Below are positions 51,678-60,537 of a stretch of DNA of 64,000 nt, one piece after another. The first letter of the stretch is position 1, and each line of letters opens with the position of its first letter. The position numbers and the translations under genes are program-made. Source of the stretch: Lacticaseibacillus jixianensis (GTDB taxonomy: Bacteria; Bacillota; Bacilli; Lactobacillales; Lactobacillaceae). Location of the stretch: positions 1 through 64,000 of the forward strand of contig NZ_RHOJ01000013.1 of assembly GCF_003946485.1 (NCBI RefSeq), in the 5' to 3' direction. The notes beneath the pieces are model-generated. The model did not search any database. It had not been told where the DNA came from and worked only from the letters and a program-made list of their open reading frames with translations.

Positions 51678-53182
51678 CAGGCGTTGACCTCACTGATCAG
51701 CGCCTTGACCGCCACCTTGCCGTTTTGCGTCAGCGGCAGGGTGTCGCGGTAAATGAAGCGCTGCGGGATCATGTAAGGCATCATCACGCCTTGCAGGTGG
51801 GTGCGGATCTTTTTGGTCAAAGCGAGGCCGCCTTCTTCGCCGGGTGCCGGCACGACGTAGGCCAGCATCTGCTGGACCTTGTGCTCGGCGTTGTACTTGG
51901 GCACCGCCACCGCCTGGCGGATCATCGGCGCCTGGTTCAGGTAGTGGTCCACCTCCTCCAGCTCGATGCGGTAGCCGTTCAGCTTGATCTGAAAATCGGT
52001 CCGGCCGCGGTAGAAGATCAGCCCGTCCTCAGCAATGTAGCCGAGGTCGCCGGTGCGGTAGCCGCGCAGCCCGTGGGTGTTGGCAAAGGCCGCCGCCGTT
52101 TTCTCCGGGCGGTTCAAGTAGCCTTTCGAGACGCTCGGGCCAATGATCTCCAGCTCGCCGACCTGCTGATCGTCCTGCTCGCGGGCGGTGCCGGGCACCA
52201 GCGTCATCGTGGTGTCGGGCTTCGCGTAGCCGATCGGCAGCCGCGCGTAATCCGCCAGCACCTGGTCCGTGATCTCAATGGCGGTCACCGCGACCGTCGC
52301 CTCAGTGGGGCCGTACGTGTTGTAGAGCTTGGCCTGCGGGAACCGTGCGCGCAGCTTCTCGGCCGTGGCGTGGGTCAGCTCCTCGCCGCAGAAGTAGAAC
52401 TGCTTTAACGCCGGGTAGTGGACCGCGTCAAACAGCGGCGACAGCAGGCAGATGTCCACGAAGCTCGGGGTGGAGACCCACACGTCGACGGGTAAATGCG
52501 GCAGCGTCTCAAACAGCGTCTTCAGGTTGTCCGTTTTTTCCTTCGGCAGGATCTGCAAGCAGCCGCCCGCAGTGAGCGTCGGGTACAGCGACATCACCGA
52601 CAGGTCGAAGGAGAACGGCGCCTGGGCCAAGAAGCGCGGCCGCCGCGGCAGGTCGAAGCTCGCCATCCAGGCCACAAACGAAATGAGGTTGGCGTGCGAG
52701 ATCTGGACCCCCTTCGGCTGGCCGGTCGTGCCGCTGGTGAAGATGATGTAAAAATTGTCATCTGCGGCCAGCGCGACGTTGTGGGCCGCCGCCTTTTCCT
52801 GCATCATGGCGGCCAAGGCGCTCGCTTCGACCGTTGGTGTTTTCAGCGCCAGCGGCAGTGGGATCGTCGCCAGCACCAGCGCCGGGTGCGCGATGGCCTC
52901 GATCATGGTCAGCCGGTCGTTTGGCGAGTGGCTGTCGACGGGGATGTAGGCGTGGCCCGCCTTGACGCAGCCGAGGAACGTCGCGATCGCCGCAAAGCTC
53001 TGGTCCGTGTAGACCAAAAGTGGCGCCTTGGCCGGCAGCTGCCTTGCCATCAGCGAGGCGGCGATGCCGTCCGAGGCGGCCTTGAGCTCGCCGTAGGTCT
53101 TGATCACGCCTCGGTCATTGACCGCCGGCCAGTCCGGATGCGACAGCGCAATTTCATCGATCATTTGAATCAGAGATTTCAT
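51677..53182 (-). CDS. dltA: D-alanine--DltC ligase DltA
   Basis: A 501-aa adenylate-forming enzyme that activates D-alanine with ATP and loads it on DltC. It has the P-loop FIIFTSGTTGQPKGVQIS, the YNTYGPTEATV motif, YRTGDLG and the C-terminal lysine in TQNGKVAVKAL. AGGAGG lies five bases before the ATG, overlapping the end of dltX. The dltXAB part is tightly packed. Confidence 0.97.
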   Translation of the reverse strand: MKSLIQMIDEIALSHPDWPAVNDRGVIKTYGELKAASDGIAASLMARQLPAKAPLLVYTDQSFAAIATFLGCVKAGHAYIPVDSHSPNDRLTMIEAIAHPALVLATIPLPLALKTPTVEASALAAMMQEKAAAHNVALAADDNFYIIFTSGTTGQPKGVQISHANLISFVAWMASFDLPRRPRFLAQAPFSFDLSVMSLYPTLTAGGCLQILPKEKTDNLKTLFETLPHLPVDVWVSTPSFVDICLLSPLFDAVHYPALKQFYFCGEELTHATAEKLRARFPQAKLYNTYGPTEATVAVTAIEITDQVLADYARLPIGYAKPDTTMTLVPGTAREQDDQQVGELEIIGPSVSKGYLNRPEKTAAAFANTHGLRGYRTGDLGYIAEDGLIFYRGRTDFQIKLNGYRIELEEVDHYLNQAPMIRQAVAVPKYNAEHKVQQMLAYVVPAPGEEGGLALTKKIRTHLQGVMMPYMIPQRFIYRDTLPLTQNGKVAVKALISEVNA

Positions 53183-53191
53183 AATGGCCTC

Positions 53192-53329
53192 CTAAAACTC
53201 GTTGTAGATAAAGTGGCCGCCGGTGACGCCGCGGTAACTGTACAGGTACACCAGCGTCAGCAGGATCGCCGCGTAAAACAGGGTCTTTAACGCGAAGCGC
53301 ACCCCGGGGCGCGTGAAAAATGTTTTCAT
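53192..53329 (-). CDS. dltX: Teichoic acid D-Ala incorporation protein DltX
   Basis: A 45-aa single-span protein starting MKTFFTRPGVRF and ending FIYNEF. The conserved FIYNxF-type tail is the mark of DltX, which helps DltB and DltD in Gram-positive D-alanylation. ATG at 53329 with AAAGGAG nine bases ahead; TAG at 53192. It is the first gene of the dlt operon. No good promoter is visible between it and repeat array R8. Confidence 0.93.
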   Translation of the reverse strand: MKTFFTRPGVRFALKTLFYAAILLTLVYLYSYRGVTGGHFIYNEF

Positions 53330-53400
53330 GGATGGGAACTCCTTTGGATGAGGCAGGTTGGTGATGCGGTGAGGGTTGTGGCTGGGCTAGGACCGCGGCT

Positions 53401-53779
53401 TAATCGGGCTGCGGGTCGACAACGCGGGAGTGATTTGCTACGCTCGGCACGCCGAAGCCAAAGTACGGCTTCAACGCACCGAGCTAGGCAAATCATCCCG
53501 CTAAAACCGTCGACCCTCCGCACCTTCCTTGTAATCGGGCTGCGGCGGGCAACGGGGGAGCATCTAGCTACGCCACAAGCCTCGCCGCCAAAGTACGGCG
53601 GCAATGCTTGTGGCTAGGCTAGCTGTCCCCCTAAAACCGCCAAGTCTGCGCACCTTAACTGGGCTGCGGCGGGCAACGCTGGAGTGGCTAGCTACGCTCA
53701 CGGCCTCGCCGCCAAAGTACGGCGGCAATGCCGCGAGCTAGGCTACCCATCCCGCTAAGTGCGCCCGCCTCCGCACCTT
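53401..53779 (+). repeat. Nested-palindrome repeat array R8 upstream of dltX, three units
   Basis: Units lie at about 53401-53527, 53532-53656 and 53657-53779. Outer arms are GGGTCGAC/GTCGACCC, GGCGGGC against GCCAAGTC (broken) and GGCGGGC/GCCCGCC. The second stem is GCGGGA/TCCCGC, GGGGGA/TCCCCC and GCTGGA/TCCCGC (one mismatch). The first unit has a GAAGCC/GGCTTC tip instead of GCCGCC/GGCGGC. The array lies between the sensor-kinase terminator and dltX. Confidence 0.87.
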
Positions 53780-53785
53780 CCTTAC

Positions 53786-53822
53786 AAAAAAAGGCGATGC
53801 CCACATTCTAGTGGGCATCGCC
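53786..53822 (-). terminator. Terminator of the two-component operon
   Basis: On the minus strand GGCGATGCCCAC, a six-base loop and GTGGGCATCGCC are followed by TTTTTTT. It should isolate the kinase gene from dltX. Confidence 0.92.
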
Positions 53823-53854
53823 GGTGTTTTCAGGAAAGGTTTCTAAATTGAAGA

Positions 53855-55240
53855 TTAGAGATTTTCAGAATTGGGGGCCTTGAGGGTGATGACGAAGCGG
53901 CTGCCCTGCGGGTGGTTGTCCAGCACGGTGATGGTGCCGCCGCTCAGGGTGATGAGTCGGCGGGTGATCGCCAGGCCCAAGCCGGTGCCGGAAATGGCTT
54001 TAGACCGGGAAGCGTCCAGGCGGTAGAAGCGGTCAAAGACGCGCTTTTTTTCGTTATCCGGAATGCCGGGGCCGCGATCGGCCACGCTCAGCTCGACGCG
54101 GCGGCCGTGCTGCTCGCCCGCGATTGTGACAACAGTGTTAGCCGGCGCGTACTTGTTCGCGTTGGACAGCAGGGCCAATAAGGCGTGCTCGAGGCTCTCC
54201 GCGTTGGCCAAGGCCAAGAGCTTATCCGGGAGCAACACCTCAAGCTGCTGGCGGCTTTGCTGCTGAAAGCGCGCCACCACGCGGCGCGCCAGGCCCGCCA
54301 CGTCAATGGCCGCGACCTGGACCTTGGCGTGATCCATCCGCGACAGCGCCAGCAGGCTTTCAATCAGCCGCTGCATTTTCATTGACTCGTCATCGATGAC
54401 CGCCAGCGAATCCGGGATCAGCTCCGGGTGCGCCTGGCCGTGCCGCTTGAGCAGCGCCACGTGGCCGCGAATGGCGGTCAGGGGCGTCCGCAGCTCGTGG
54501 GAGGCGTCGGACACGAACTGGTTGTCGCGGATCACCTGCTCGTTCAGCGAGTGCAGCAGGCGGTTGAACTCCAGGGACAGCTCGTGCACCTCCTCCGGCT
54601 CCTCGGGCACAGGCAGGCGCTCGTGGTAGTTGGCGTCCTGCCGGTCGGTGATCGTCTTCGTGGCGGTCGTCAGCGCCACCAGTGGCCCGTTGAGCCGCCG
54701 CGCCAGCAGCCTGGTGCCCCAGGTCCCGGCGACCACGCCGAACGCGGACACCAGCAGGGTCATCAGGAAGATCAGCTTGAAAATGTCAATCATGTTGTTC
54801 AGGCTCAGCCAGACGTCATAGGTGATGCGCCACCCCGCGTCCTTTTCCACGGACTGCATGTGGTAGTAGACCCCCTGGCCGCGCTGGTACTGCACGTTGG
54901 AGAATAACGACCACGTGCTGAGCGTATCGGTGAGAAAATCCTTGGTGTGGCGCGAGTAATAATCCACGATGCGCCCGTCCGGCCGCCGCACCTGCACGCG
55001 CACGAAAGTCAGCCGCGTGTTCAGCGGGGCGTTGTCACGCCAGTACTGCCAGTTCGGCTGGTTACTGGCAAACGAGCGCTTCAGGGTGCGCATCACCTGC
55101 ACGGAATCATCGTGCTTGTTCTTGACGAGGCGGCCGCCGACCACGCCGATCATCGCAACAAAAATCAGTAGCATCAGCCCGATGATCAGGCTGTTAAAGG
55201 CCCGCGTCATTCTGGCCGCGCTGCTACTCCGATCACGCAT
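53855..55240 (-). CDS. Sensor histidine kinase of an OmpR-type two-component system
   Basis: A 461-aa kinase with two membrane helices (about 15-36 and 152-174) flanking an outer domain of about 115 residues. HAMP, HisKA with H248 (SDASHELRTPL) and a HATPase domain (NKYAP, DRGPGIP, GTGLGLAI) follow. It overlaps its regulator gene by eight bases. It lies upstream of dltX in the same direction, so cell-envelope stress or charge sensing is plausible. The family resembles the CovS/LisK type; the signal is unknown. Confidence 0.92.
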   Translation of the reverse strand: MRDRSSSAARMTRAFNSLIIGLMLLIFVAMIGVVGGRLVKNKHDDSVQVMRTLKRSFASNQPNWQYWRDNAPLNTRLTFVRVQVRRPDGRIVDYYSRHTKDFLTDTLSTWSLFSNVQYQRGQGVYYHMQSVEKDAGWRITYDVWLSLNNMIDIFKLIFLMTLLVSAFGVVAGTWGTRLLARRLNGPLVALTTATKTITDRQDANYHERLPVPEEPEEVHELSLEFNRLLHSLNEQVIRDNQFVSDASHELRTPLTAIRGHVALLKRHGQAHPELIPDSLAVIDDESMKMQRLIESLLALSRMDHAKVQVAAIDVAGLARRVVARFQQQSRQQLEVLLPDKLLALANAESLEHALLALLSNANKYAPANTVVTIAGEQHGRRVELSVADRGPGIPDNEKKRVFDRFYRLDASRSKAISGTGLGLAITRRLITLSGGTITVLDNHPQGSRFVITLKAPNSENL

Positions 55241-55925
55241 GAGCGCCCGTCTCCTCCAGCATGTATCCCACGCCGCGCACCGTCTGGATCAAGTCCGGTG
55301 CGCCGGGGCGCGCCAGCTTTTGCCGCAGGTAGCGCACGTAGACGTCCACGATGTTCGCCTGGCCGTCAAACTCGGTGCCCCACACGGCATCCAGCAGCTG
55401 GTCGCGGGACAGCGCCTCGCCCGGATGCTGCATCAACGCCAGCAGCAGGTCGTACTCCCGTTGCGTCAGCTGGGCCAGCTGACCGGCCCGGCGCACCTGG
55501 CGTGCCTTCGTGTCCAGGGTCAGGTCCCCGACCTGATAGTCCGTTGGCGCGGCCGGCCGCCACCGCCGGATCAGCACGCGGATCCGCGCCAGCAGCTCCT
55601 CGATCTCAAAGGGTTTGGTGAGGTAATCGTCGGCCCCGTTGTCCAGGCCCGCCACCTTATCGCCGACGTAATCGCGCGCGGTCATCATCATGATCGGCAC
55701 CGTCGAGGTCTTGCGCACGCGGCGCATGACCTCCAGCCCGTCCAGCTTGGGGATCATCCAGTCCAGCAGGATCAGATCGATCGTCTGCTGGTTGGCCTGC
55801 CAAATGTCCCAGGCGGCCTGCCCGTCCTGCGCGGTGAGCACCGTGTACCCTTCAAAATGCAATTCGGAATCCAAGTACGAGATCAAGCCCGCCTCGTCTT
55901 CGACTAAGAGGATCGTTGCTGCCAA
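55233..55925 (-). CDS. OmpR-type response regulator
   Basis: A 230-aa regulator with receiver D55 (LILLDWMIPKLDG) and a winged-helix DNA-binding domain (TQREYDLLLALMQHPGEALSRDQLLDAVWG, VRGVGYML). The frame is open to 55991, but AAAGGAG lies eight bases before the TTG at 55925, which begins the conserved ATILLVEDE. It heads a two-gene operon with its kinase. Possible targets include the neighbouring dlt genes, by position only. Confidence 0.92.
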   Translation of the reverse strand: MAATILLVEDEAGLISYLDSELHFEGYTVLTAQDGQAAWDIWQANQQTIDLILLDWMIPKLDGLEVMRRVRKTSTVPIMMMTARDYVGDKVAGLDNGADDYLTKPFEIEELLARIRVLIRRWRPAAPTDYQVGDLTLDTKARQVRRAGQLAQLTQREYDLLLALMQHPGEALSRDQLLDAVWGTEFDGQANIVDVYVRYLRQKLARPGAPDLIQTVRGVGYMLEETGAHA

Positions 55926-56289
55926 AGAAGCCACTCCTTTCACACATCCGCCCATCAGTCTAACACGCTGCTGCCTTGATCCGGCTAACACTTCTGTTAT
56001 TTAAGGTTATCGCATGACCTTATGGGTTTCAGAAAAGAAAAACAAGTGTTTGTCTTCTTTACCTCGGTATAATGACACGAAAACAGCATCCAGTTCCGAG
56101 ATACTGTCGGCGCTGGATGCTCGGATGATTTCTCATGCCAATACTGTAAGCCGTGTCAGAAACAAATAGGTGGATTTCATTCCAGTGATCAGGACCGCTC
56201 ATCCTCATCATTATAGACAACTTTGCAACTGTCCGGATCCATCATCATTAGACCTTTCGGCAAGCCTCTATTATCAGCTTTGATAACAC
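55926..56289. other. Intergenic region with a terminator, no ORF
   Basis: Holds the leader of the two-component operon and a minus-strand hairpin at 56080-56121 (AGCATCCAG facing CTGGATGCT, then TTTT) that should end the upstream gene's transcript. A TATAAT at 56068-56073 faces the plus strand without an ORF behind it. Confidence 0.5.
56080..56121 (-). terminator. Terminator of the anchored unknown protein gene
   Basis: On the minus strand AGCATCCAG and CTGGATGCT pair across about 19 bases, followed by GTTTTCG. It lies some 170 bases after the stop codon. Confidence 0.55.
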
Positions 56290-57042
56290 TTAAGAATCAC
56301 TCAGGGTAGTAAAATTGAACGCAGCCTCGTGCTTTGCAAACTCGTCGTATGCCGGGGTCAAATCATAGTTTCTCCCGCCATCTGTTGACGGCGTGCCAAA
56401 CGCCAGCCGCCGCGCTGAAGGAAGCGTAAGATCCCGTATGGGGACCCCAGTCTGCCAGTTTTTTTCCACTATTGCCCCCGCAGGAACGATAAGAAAGACC
56501 GGATAGAAATCAAACTGCTGGTTCTCTGCATCGGTCAGTTTTCCAATGCCGTGCACAACAATACTGCCATCCGGATGCACAATGATATCGGTCATCTGAC
56601 AAATTTCGTTACCAGTCGCAGTTGGAACGAAAAAGGTCCCATCTATAAAGCGAACACCAGCGGTTCGAATAGACTCGCCAGATTCTTTGTAAATACCATC
56701 TAAATATGAGAATCTTGCCCACTGATCATGCGTGGTTAAAATCCTACTGCCATCCTCGCGCGCCGAGACGTCACGGCTTTCCTCAAAGCGCTCGGTCGCC
56801 TTAGCACTCCCTTTGCTGCTTGATTTCTCAAGTGATTCTCTACGTTCTGACGCGGAGTGATTATCAGATTTCACTGGCACGGCTGATTGCTCCGTTCTCA
56901 ACTCATTATTTTGCTGACTGAGAAATGCCACCGCGACCGTGAGGCCAAATATCGCGACCACAAACCCGGACCCAACCACCCATAGAAGGTTATGCCGCCG
57001 TTGACGATTCTTTTTCTGACGAATGTGAATTTCTCCTTCCAC
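56290..57042 (-). CDS. Membrane-anchored protein of unknown function
   Basis: A 250-aa protein. A basic N terminus and one helix (about 19-41) are followed by a Ser/Lys/Glu-rich linker to about residue 95, and an outer domain of about 150 residues with beta-rich patterns (SIRTAGVRFIDGTFFVPTATGN, SIVVHGIGKLTDAENQQFDFYPVFLIVPAGAIVEKNW). The layout resembles substrate-like outer domains of the DUF4352 type, but I cannot assign a family. The start is a GTG at 57042 with GAGGT ten bases ahead. It diverges from the DUF1643 gene and has lower GC than the core genes. Confidence 0.65.
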   Translation of the reverse strand: MEGEIHIRQKKNRQRRHNLLWVVGSGFVVAIFGLTVAVAFLSQQNNELRTEQSAVPVKSDNHSASERRESLEKSSSKGSAKATERFEESRDVSAREDGSRILTTHDQWARFSYLDGIYKESGESIRTAGVRFIDGTFFVPTATGNEICQMTDIIVHPDGSIVVHGIGKLTDAENQQFDFYPVFLIVPAGAIVEKNWQTGVPIRDLTLPSARRLAFGTPSTDGGRNYDLTPAYDEFAKHEAAFNFTTLSDS

Positions 57043-57316
57043 ATAAAACTGACCTCGATACCTTCATAACAAGTGTAGCAAGGTGGAAGTAAAAAACTTA
57101 AGCAGTAAGATCGCATTACTACAGCACGTTCTATCAGAGAACTGGAAGACGCTATCAACAAGAAAATCAGTAAAACTATAATAACTAAAAGTCTTATTTA
57201 CGATATAATTAGATGAGACGCCCTATCTGATTTTCGCCTGTGCGCCTTTATTTCGAACTCGGTAGGTTGTGTGACTGAATTATAGTACTGCCACTTAAGG
57301 CAGAAAGGACACCCAC
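57043..57316. other. AT-rich divergent promoter region
   Basis: Contains TATAAT at about 57204 and TATAGT at about 57280 on the plus strand. There is also an open stretch on the plus strand (about 57126-57215) with coding-like composition but no start codon, perhaps a gene remnant. No clear -35 elements. Confidence 0.35.
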
Positions 57317-58444
57317 ATGATTAAATTATTTGACGATTCCAAGCCGGGAGACGTTTCAGAAACGTGGACGTATAACATAGACTTCAATGATACTAATATC
57401 TGGGTAGACGGTAGCCAACTAAGCACGTCCAAGCAGTATGCAAAGCTCAAAATCTGGAAAGGCAACTATTATTTACGACAGCTTGCCGGAACCGATTCAG
57501 CAAACAAGAATCAGATGGTGTACTACGAGACCGTTAAGAAAGATAAAGTAGGCAAAGAAAGAAAGAGCATTCTTGCCACAAATTACAGACGCTATGTTCT
57601 AGAGATCAAGCAGAAAAAGTCGATTAAGGATGCCGATGAAGTACTCGTTTTATTGATGAAAAACCCAAGCTCGGCCAATGTTATTGAAGCCGATACCACG
57701 GCTAATCTTGCGGCCCACCTGTTAAATTCGAAGCTTGACCACTACAATCACATTATCATCCTTAACTTACTCCCCGTTGTTACTCGTGGAGTTATTCGCT
57801 TGAGAGGGTACGTCGATGATATCAGCAACAGTATTGAGAACGTGATGTATCGCAAGGAATCCATTCGACTCCCGATTGAAGAGAGGGCGGGCGACGGTCA
57901 TCTATCTGCGGAGACGGATAGCCAGACAACCGAGATAACAGCGGAGGAAATGAAAAAGCATATCAAGCTTAATTGCGCGAATATCATTCACTCCCCTGGC
58001 CATCTTTCCTTAAATCGCAGAATCATCAGTAATGTCATAAAAGAACTAGATGACCATCAAATTAACTATGACGTGATGATTGCGACCGGGGCAATCGATG
58101 GTGCTAACAGCCCCACCATCGATGGGAAAACCAAATCTATGGGAAAAGATGCGCAACTAATTTTACTGGACCAATATAAAAAAATCATGGAGATAGTCAC
58201 CACCCCTTGCAAAGGTGACGTTAATAATCCCAAACATCGCTTGTTATCAACGATAATTCTAAAGAGTTCCAAGACTTACGGATATTCCCGCCACCCCTCC
58301 GCAACTACGAAAATAGACGCAGCAGCAAATGGGCTACCCAATCCAATTGGAATACAGCTCAATAGTAAAGGAGAACCCTCAGATATTTTGTGGGACGAAG
58401 ATAGTACTCAACTGCAAGACGGCGGTTTAAGAGAGAGATTATAA
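57317..58444 (+). CDS. DUF1643-like protein
   Basis: A 375-aa protein. Residues about 108-165 match the DUF1643 pattern: LVLLMKNPSSANVIEADTTANL, then HIIILNLLPVVTRG. The usual form is MLNPSTAD...DDPT with NL-P. DUF1643 proteins are of unknown activity and are common on mobile elements. Residues 1-100 and 230-375 are outside the domain; the C-terminal part includes a second Rossmann-like stretch (INYDVMIATGAIDGAN) and a late YSRHPS motif. GC is clearly lower than in the flanking operon, a sign of transfer. AAAGGA precedes the ATG. Confidence 0.7.
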   Translation: MIKLFDDSKPGDVSETWTYNIDFNDTNIWVDGSQLSTSKQYAKLKIWKGNYYLRQLAGTDSANKNQMVYYETVKKDKVGKERKSILATNYRRYVLEIKQKKSIKDADEVLVLLMKNPSSANVIEADTTANLAAHLLNSKLDHYNHIIILNLLPVVTRGVIRLRGYVDDISNSIENVMYRKESIRLPIEERAGDGHLSAETDSQTTEITAEEMKKHIKLNCANIIHSPGHLSLNRRIISNVIKELDDHQINYDVMIATGAIDGANSPTIDGKTKSMGKDAQLILLDQYKKIMEIVTTPCKGDVNNPKHRLLSTIILKSSKTYGYSRHPSATTKIDAAANGLPNPIGIQLNSKGEPSDILWDEDSTQLQDGGLRERL

Positions 58445-58571
58445 TTAATACCAGCGTAGAAAAACTGATATAAGATCTTAATTCACTCATGCCGCTAAAG
58501 TTGTTTAAACGTTGCTGCGACTGGCGGCATAAAAAGTACGCCCCGATGCGTCTAACTAGGAGCCAATAATA

Positions 58572-58605
58572 AGACCCCCTTTCAAAATTAAAGGGGGTCT
58601 CTTTC
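58572..58605. terminator. Bidirectional terminator
   Basis: AGACCCCCTTT and AAAGGGGGTCT pair with a seven-base loop. It separates the DUF1643 gene (+) from the five-paralogue operon (-). Confidence 0.85.
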
Positions 58606-58611
58606 TGTTAC

Positions 58612-59628
58612 TTACAACTTAGGAACAGGCTGTGGATCCGGCTCTGCAAAGCCCGTCCCTGCGCGGTCTTCTCGCCTACCGCTGATCACAAAGTCGCCTT
58701 GGTCATCGACCTGATAGCCATAGCCATCCAGTCGCAGCTGCCGCGGAAGGCCCCATTCTTCGGCCATCGCCGGCGCTCCCACGAGGAAGACTCGGTAACG
58801 CCGCACTACGGTCGCTCGCGCTGAGAGGGCTTCCCGGACGATGTACACCCCGCCGTCACCATGTTTCGCCTTAAGGGTCGGCCGCCCAGCTGCGATCACC
58901 ATGCCCCCGGGAGACGTCTTCATAAAGCTGCCCGGGAACCCAGGCTGGGTCAATTGACTGAGCAGGTGTTGGCGCGAGCCTTTAGCCACCGCCTGCGTTG
59001 CCACATTGTAGTCCTGGGTCCGGATCACCGAGTGGTCATCGAAGAATTCGTTGAAGGCCTGCTCGCACTCGGTGCTGAGCATGATAAAACTGTCGGCCTG
59101 GTTGACGGAACGGTAAGGCGGCACGAGCCGACCACTAGTGAGCGTACGATACCACAGGGCGGACAACACTGAATCGCGAAGGTAAGCCGTCAATGCTTCC
59201 CACGTCACCGTTTCGTGGGCCGCAATGACGTGATCAGCGATCCCTGGCCGCACTGATATCACGTCGCCATCCTTCATCATCGTATCGATCCGCAGCGGCT
59301 GGCAACCTTTCTCGCTTTTAACGTCTGAGGGCGAAATGAACTGCGCGATCGGTTCGCCCTTGAAGGCTTTGATCGCGGCGTGCAGGGCTTGCTGATGAGC
59401 CTTATCCATCAGATACGTTTTGGGTTCCTCAAACAAATTAGGGGGCATCCGGTCGTAAATGACCTCAGCCTGATCAGGATCATCCGGGTTTTCAAGGCAA
59501 AGTGACACCTTGGGCAGTTCCAGGTGGCCCTGAACATCGCGATAGGCCGGCCAGTATTTAACAAACAGGCGCCTGGACACCTTCTTGACCGCCGCGTCAA
59601 ACGCCATCGCACTGTCAAGTGTATACAT
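58612..59628 (-). CDS. Unknown protein, fifth gene of a paralogue operon
   Basis: A 338-aa soluble protein. Its N terminus (AMAFDAAVKKVSRRLFVKYWPAYRDVQG) shares a pattern with its three upstream relatives: a helix, a hydrophobic strand, then W/F-x-P-x-Y-R/K and a G. LENPDDPDQAEV resembles SDPDDVSEA in the second gene. The C terminus is Pro/Asp-rich. The start overlaps the stop of the fourth gene (TGATG). No signal peptide or membrane segment is seen. I cannot assign a function. Confidence 0.75.
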   Translation of the reverse strand: MYTLDSAMAFDAAVKKVSRRLFVKYWPAYRDVQGHLELPKVSLCLENPDDPDQAEVIYDRMPPNLFEEPKTYLMDKAHQQALHAAIKAFKGEPIAQFISPSDVKSEKGCQPLRIDTMMKDGDVISVRPGIADHVIAAHETVTWEALTAYLRDSVLSALWYRTLTSGRLVPPYRSVNQADSFIMLSTECEQAFNEFFDDHSVIRTQDYNVATQAVAKGSRQHLLSQLTQPGFPGSFMKTSPGGMVIAAGRPTLKAKHGDGGVYIVREALSARATVVRRYRVFLVGAPAMAEEWGLPRQLRLDGYGYQVDDQGDFVISGRREDRAGTGFAEPDPQPVPKL

Positions 59629-60527
59629 CAGTCTTCCTCCTCTTCGTCATCATCCTGCTTTGGCTCATCATCGTCATCATCCCAAGGATCATCCCCATCC
59701 AGCCATGCACAGTTGTTCAGCCAGATGCTTTGATCACGATTGACCACAAAAGACTTCTGCCACAGCCCTAGCTTCTCCAATAACCGCTGAGCGTCGGCGA
59801 TGATCAGCTTAAACATTGCCCCGTCTTTAACGATTGCGGCATGAATGCCGGCGTCAAGGCACCAAGCCGCCAAGGTCCGCTGCGGAACAACCACCGCACC
59901 GACGCGGTCATCATCGACCTTCCGCACGGCGTCTTGGGTAAAGTGCGCCTGCCAGTCCGGAGCGATGAGGCCCATCAGGCTGCTTCCCGGCTGCAGACTC
60001 AGTGTGATTGTCCCGGGGAGCGTGTCATCTAAGCGCTGGGCAAGGCTAATGCATACGCTTTTCAGCGCGCTGTCACTGAAGTAACTCGCCAGTCGAGTGC
60101 CTGAGACCTTCTTTCGTGCTGGCGCCTGCAGCTCAGCAATCTTACGCCGTTCTTCCCTTACGCTCAGCTCACTGACCCACACAGGCTTTCCCGCCTCACC
60201 TTCGACCGGATCGGGTAAGAATTCTTCTCTGTGTTCATCCCTGCCAAAAGTCTCGGCACAAGCCTTTAGCACGCGCTTTGTATCAAGAAAAGGCGAGTTA
60301 TTCAAATGGGCCAGCGACTGGCGCAGTTCCTCGTCGTGGACTGCTCGCGGCTCCCACAGCAGCCAGAGGTGATTCAACTGGTCGGTATAGTACACGGCAA
60401 AATGGGCCGGATAGTGCACGCCTCGCTGGTTTCGATAGTCGGGCCAAAAGGCGACCCGCAGGCGCTCGTCGATCATCCGCATCGCCTCTTGCATCTGCAC
60501 TGCTTGGCTAAACAGTATCTTCATCAT
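59628..60527 (-). CDS. Unknown protein, fourth gene of a paralogue operon
   Basis: A 299-aa protein with the shared N-terminal pattern (AVQMQEAMRMIDERLRVAFWPDYRNQRGVHYPAHFAVYY). The C terminus is a very acidic tail of about 25 residues, mostly Asp and Glu. The frame is open to 60584, but AGGAGG overlapping the previous gene's stop sets the start at 60527, where two ATGs stand in tandem (the second at 60524). It is coupled to the fifth gene by TGATG. The function is unknown. Confidence 0.75.
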   Translation of the reverse strand: MMKILFSQAVQMQEAMRMIDERLRVAFWPDYRNQRGVHYPAHFAVYYTDQLNHLWLLWEPRAVHDEELRQSLAHLNNSPFLDTKRVLKACAETFGRDEHREEFLPDPVEGEAGKPVWVSELSVREERRKIAELQAPARKKVSGTRLASYFSDSALKSVCISLAQRLDDTLPGTITLSLQPGSSLMGLIAPDWQAHFTQDAVRKVDDDRVGAVVVPQRTLAAWCLDAGIHAAIVKDGAMFKLIIADAQRLLEKLGLWQKSFVVNRDQSIWLNNCAWLDGDDPWDDDDDEPKQDDDEEEED

Positions 60528-60537
60528 TTCGATCCTC

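Noticed and set aside
56041-56130. A small RNA driven by the TATAAT at 56068
   Set aside because: The hairpin behind it has its T run on the minus strand, so it is better read as a terminator of the neighbouring gene.
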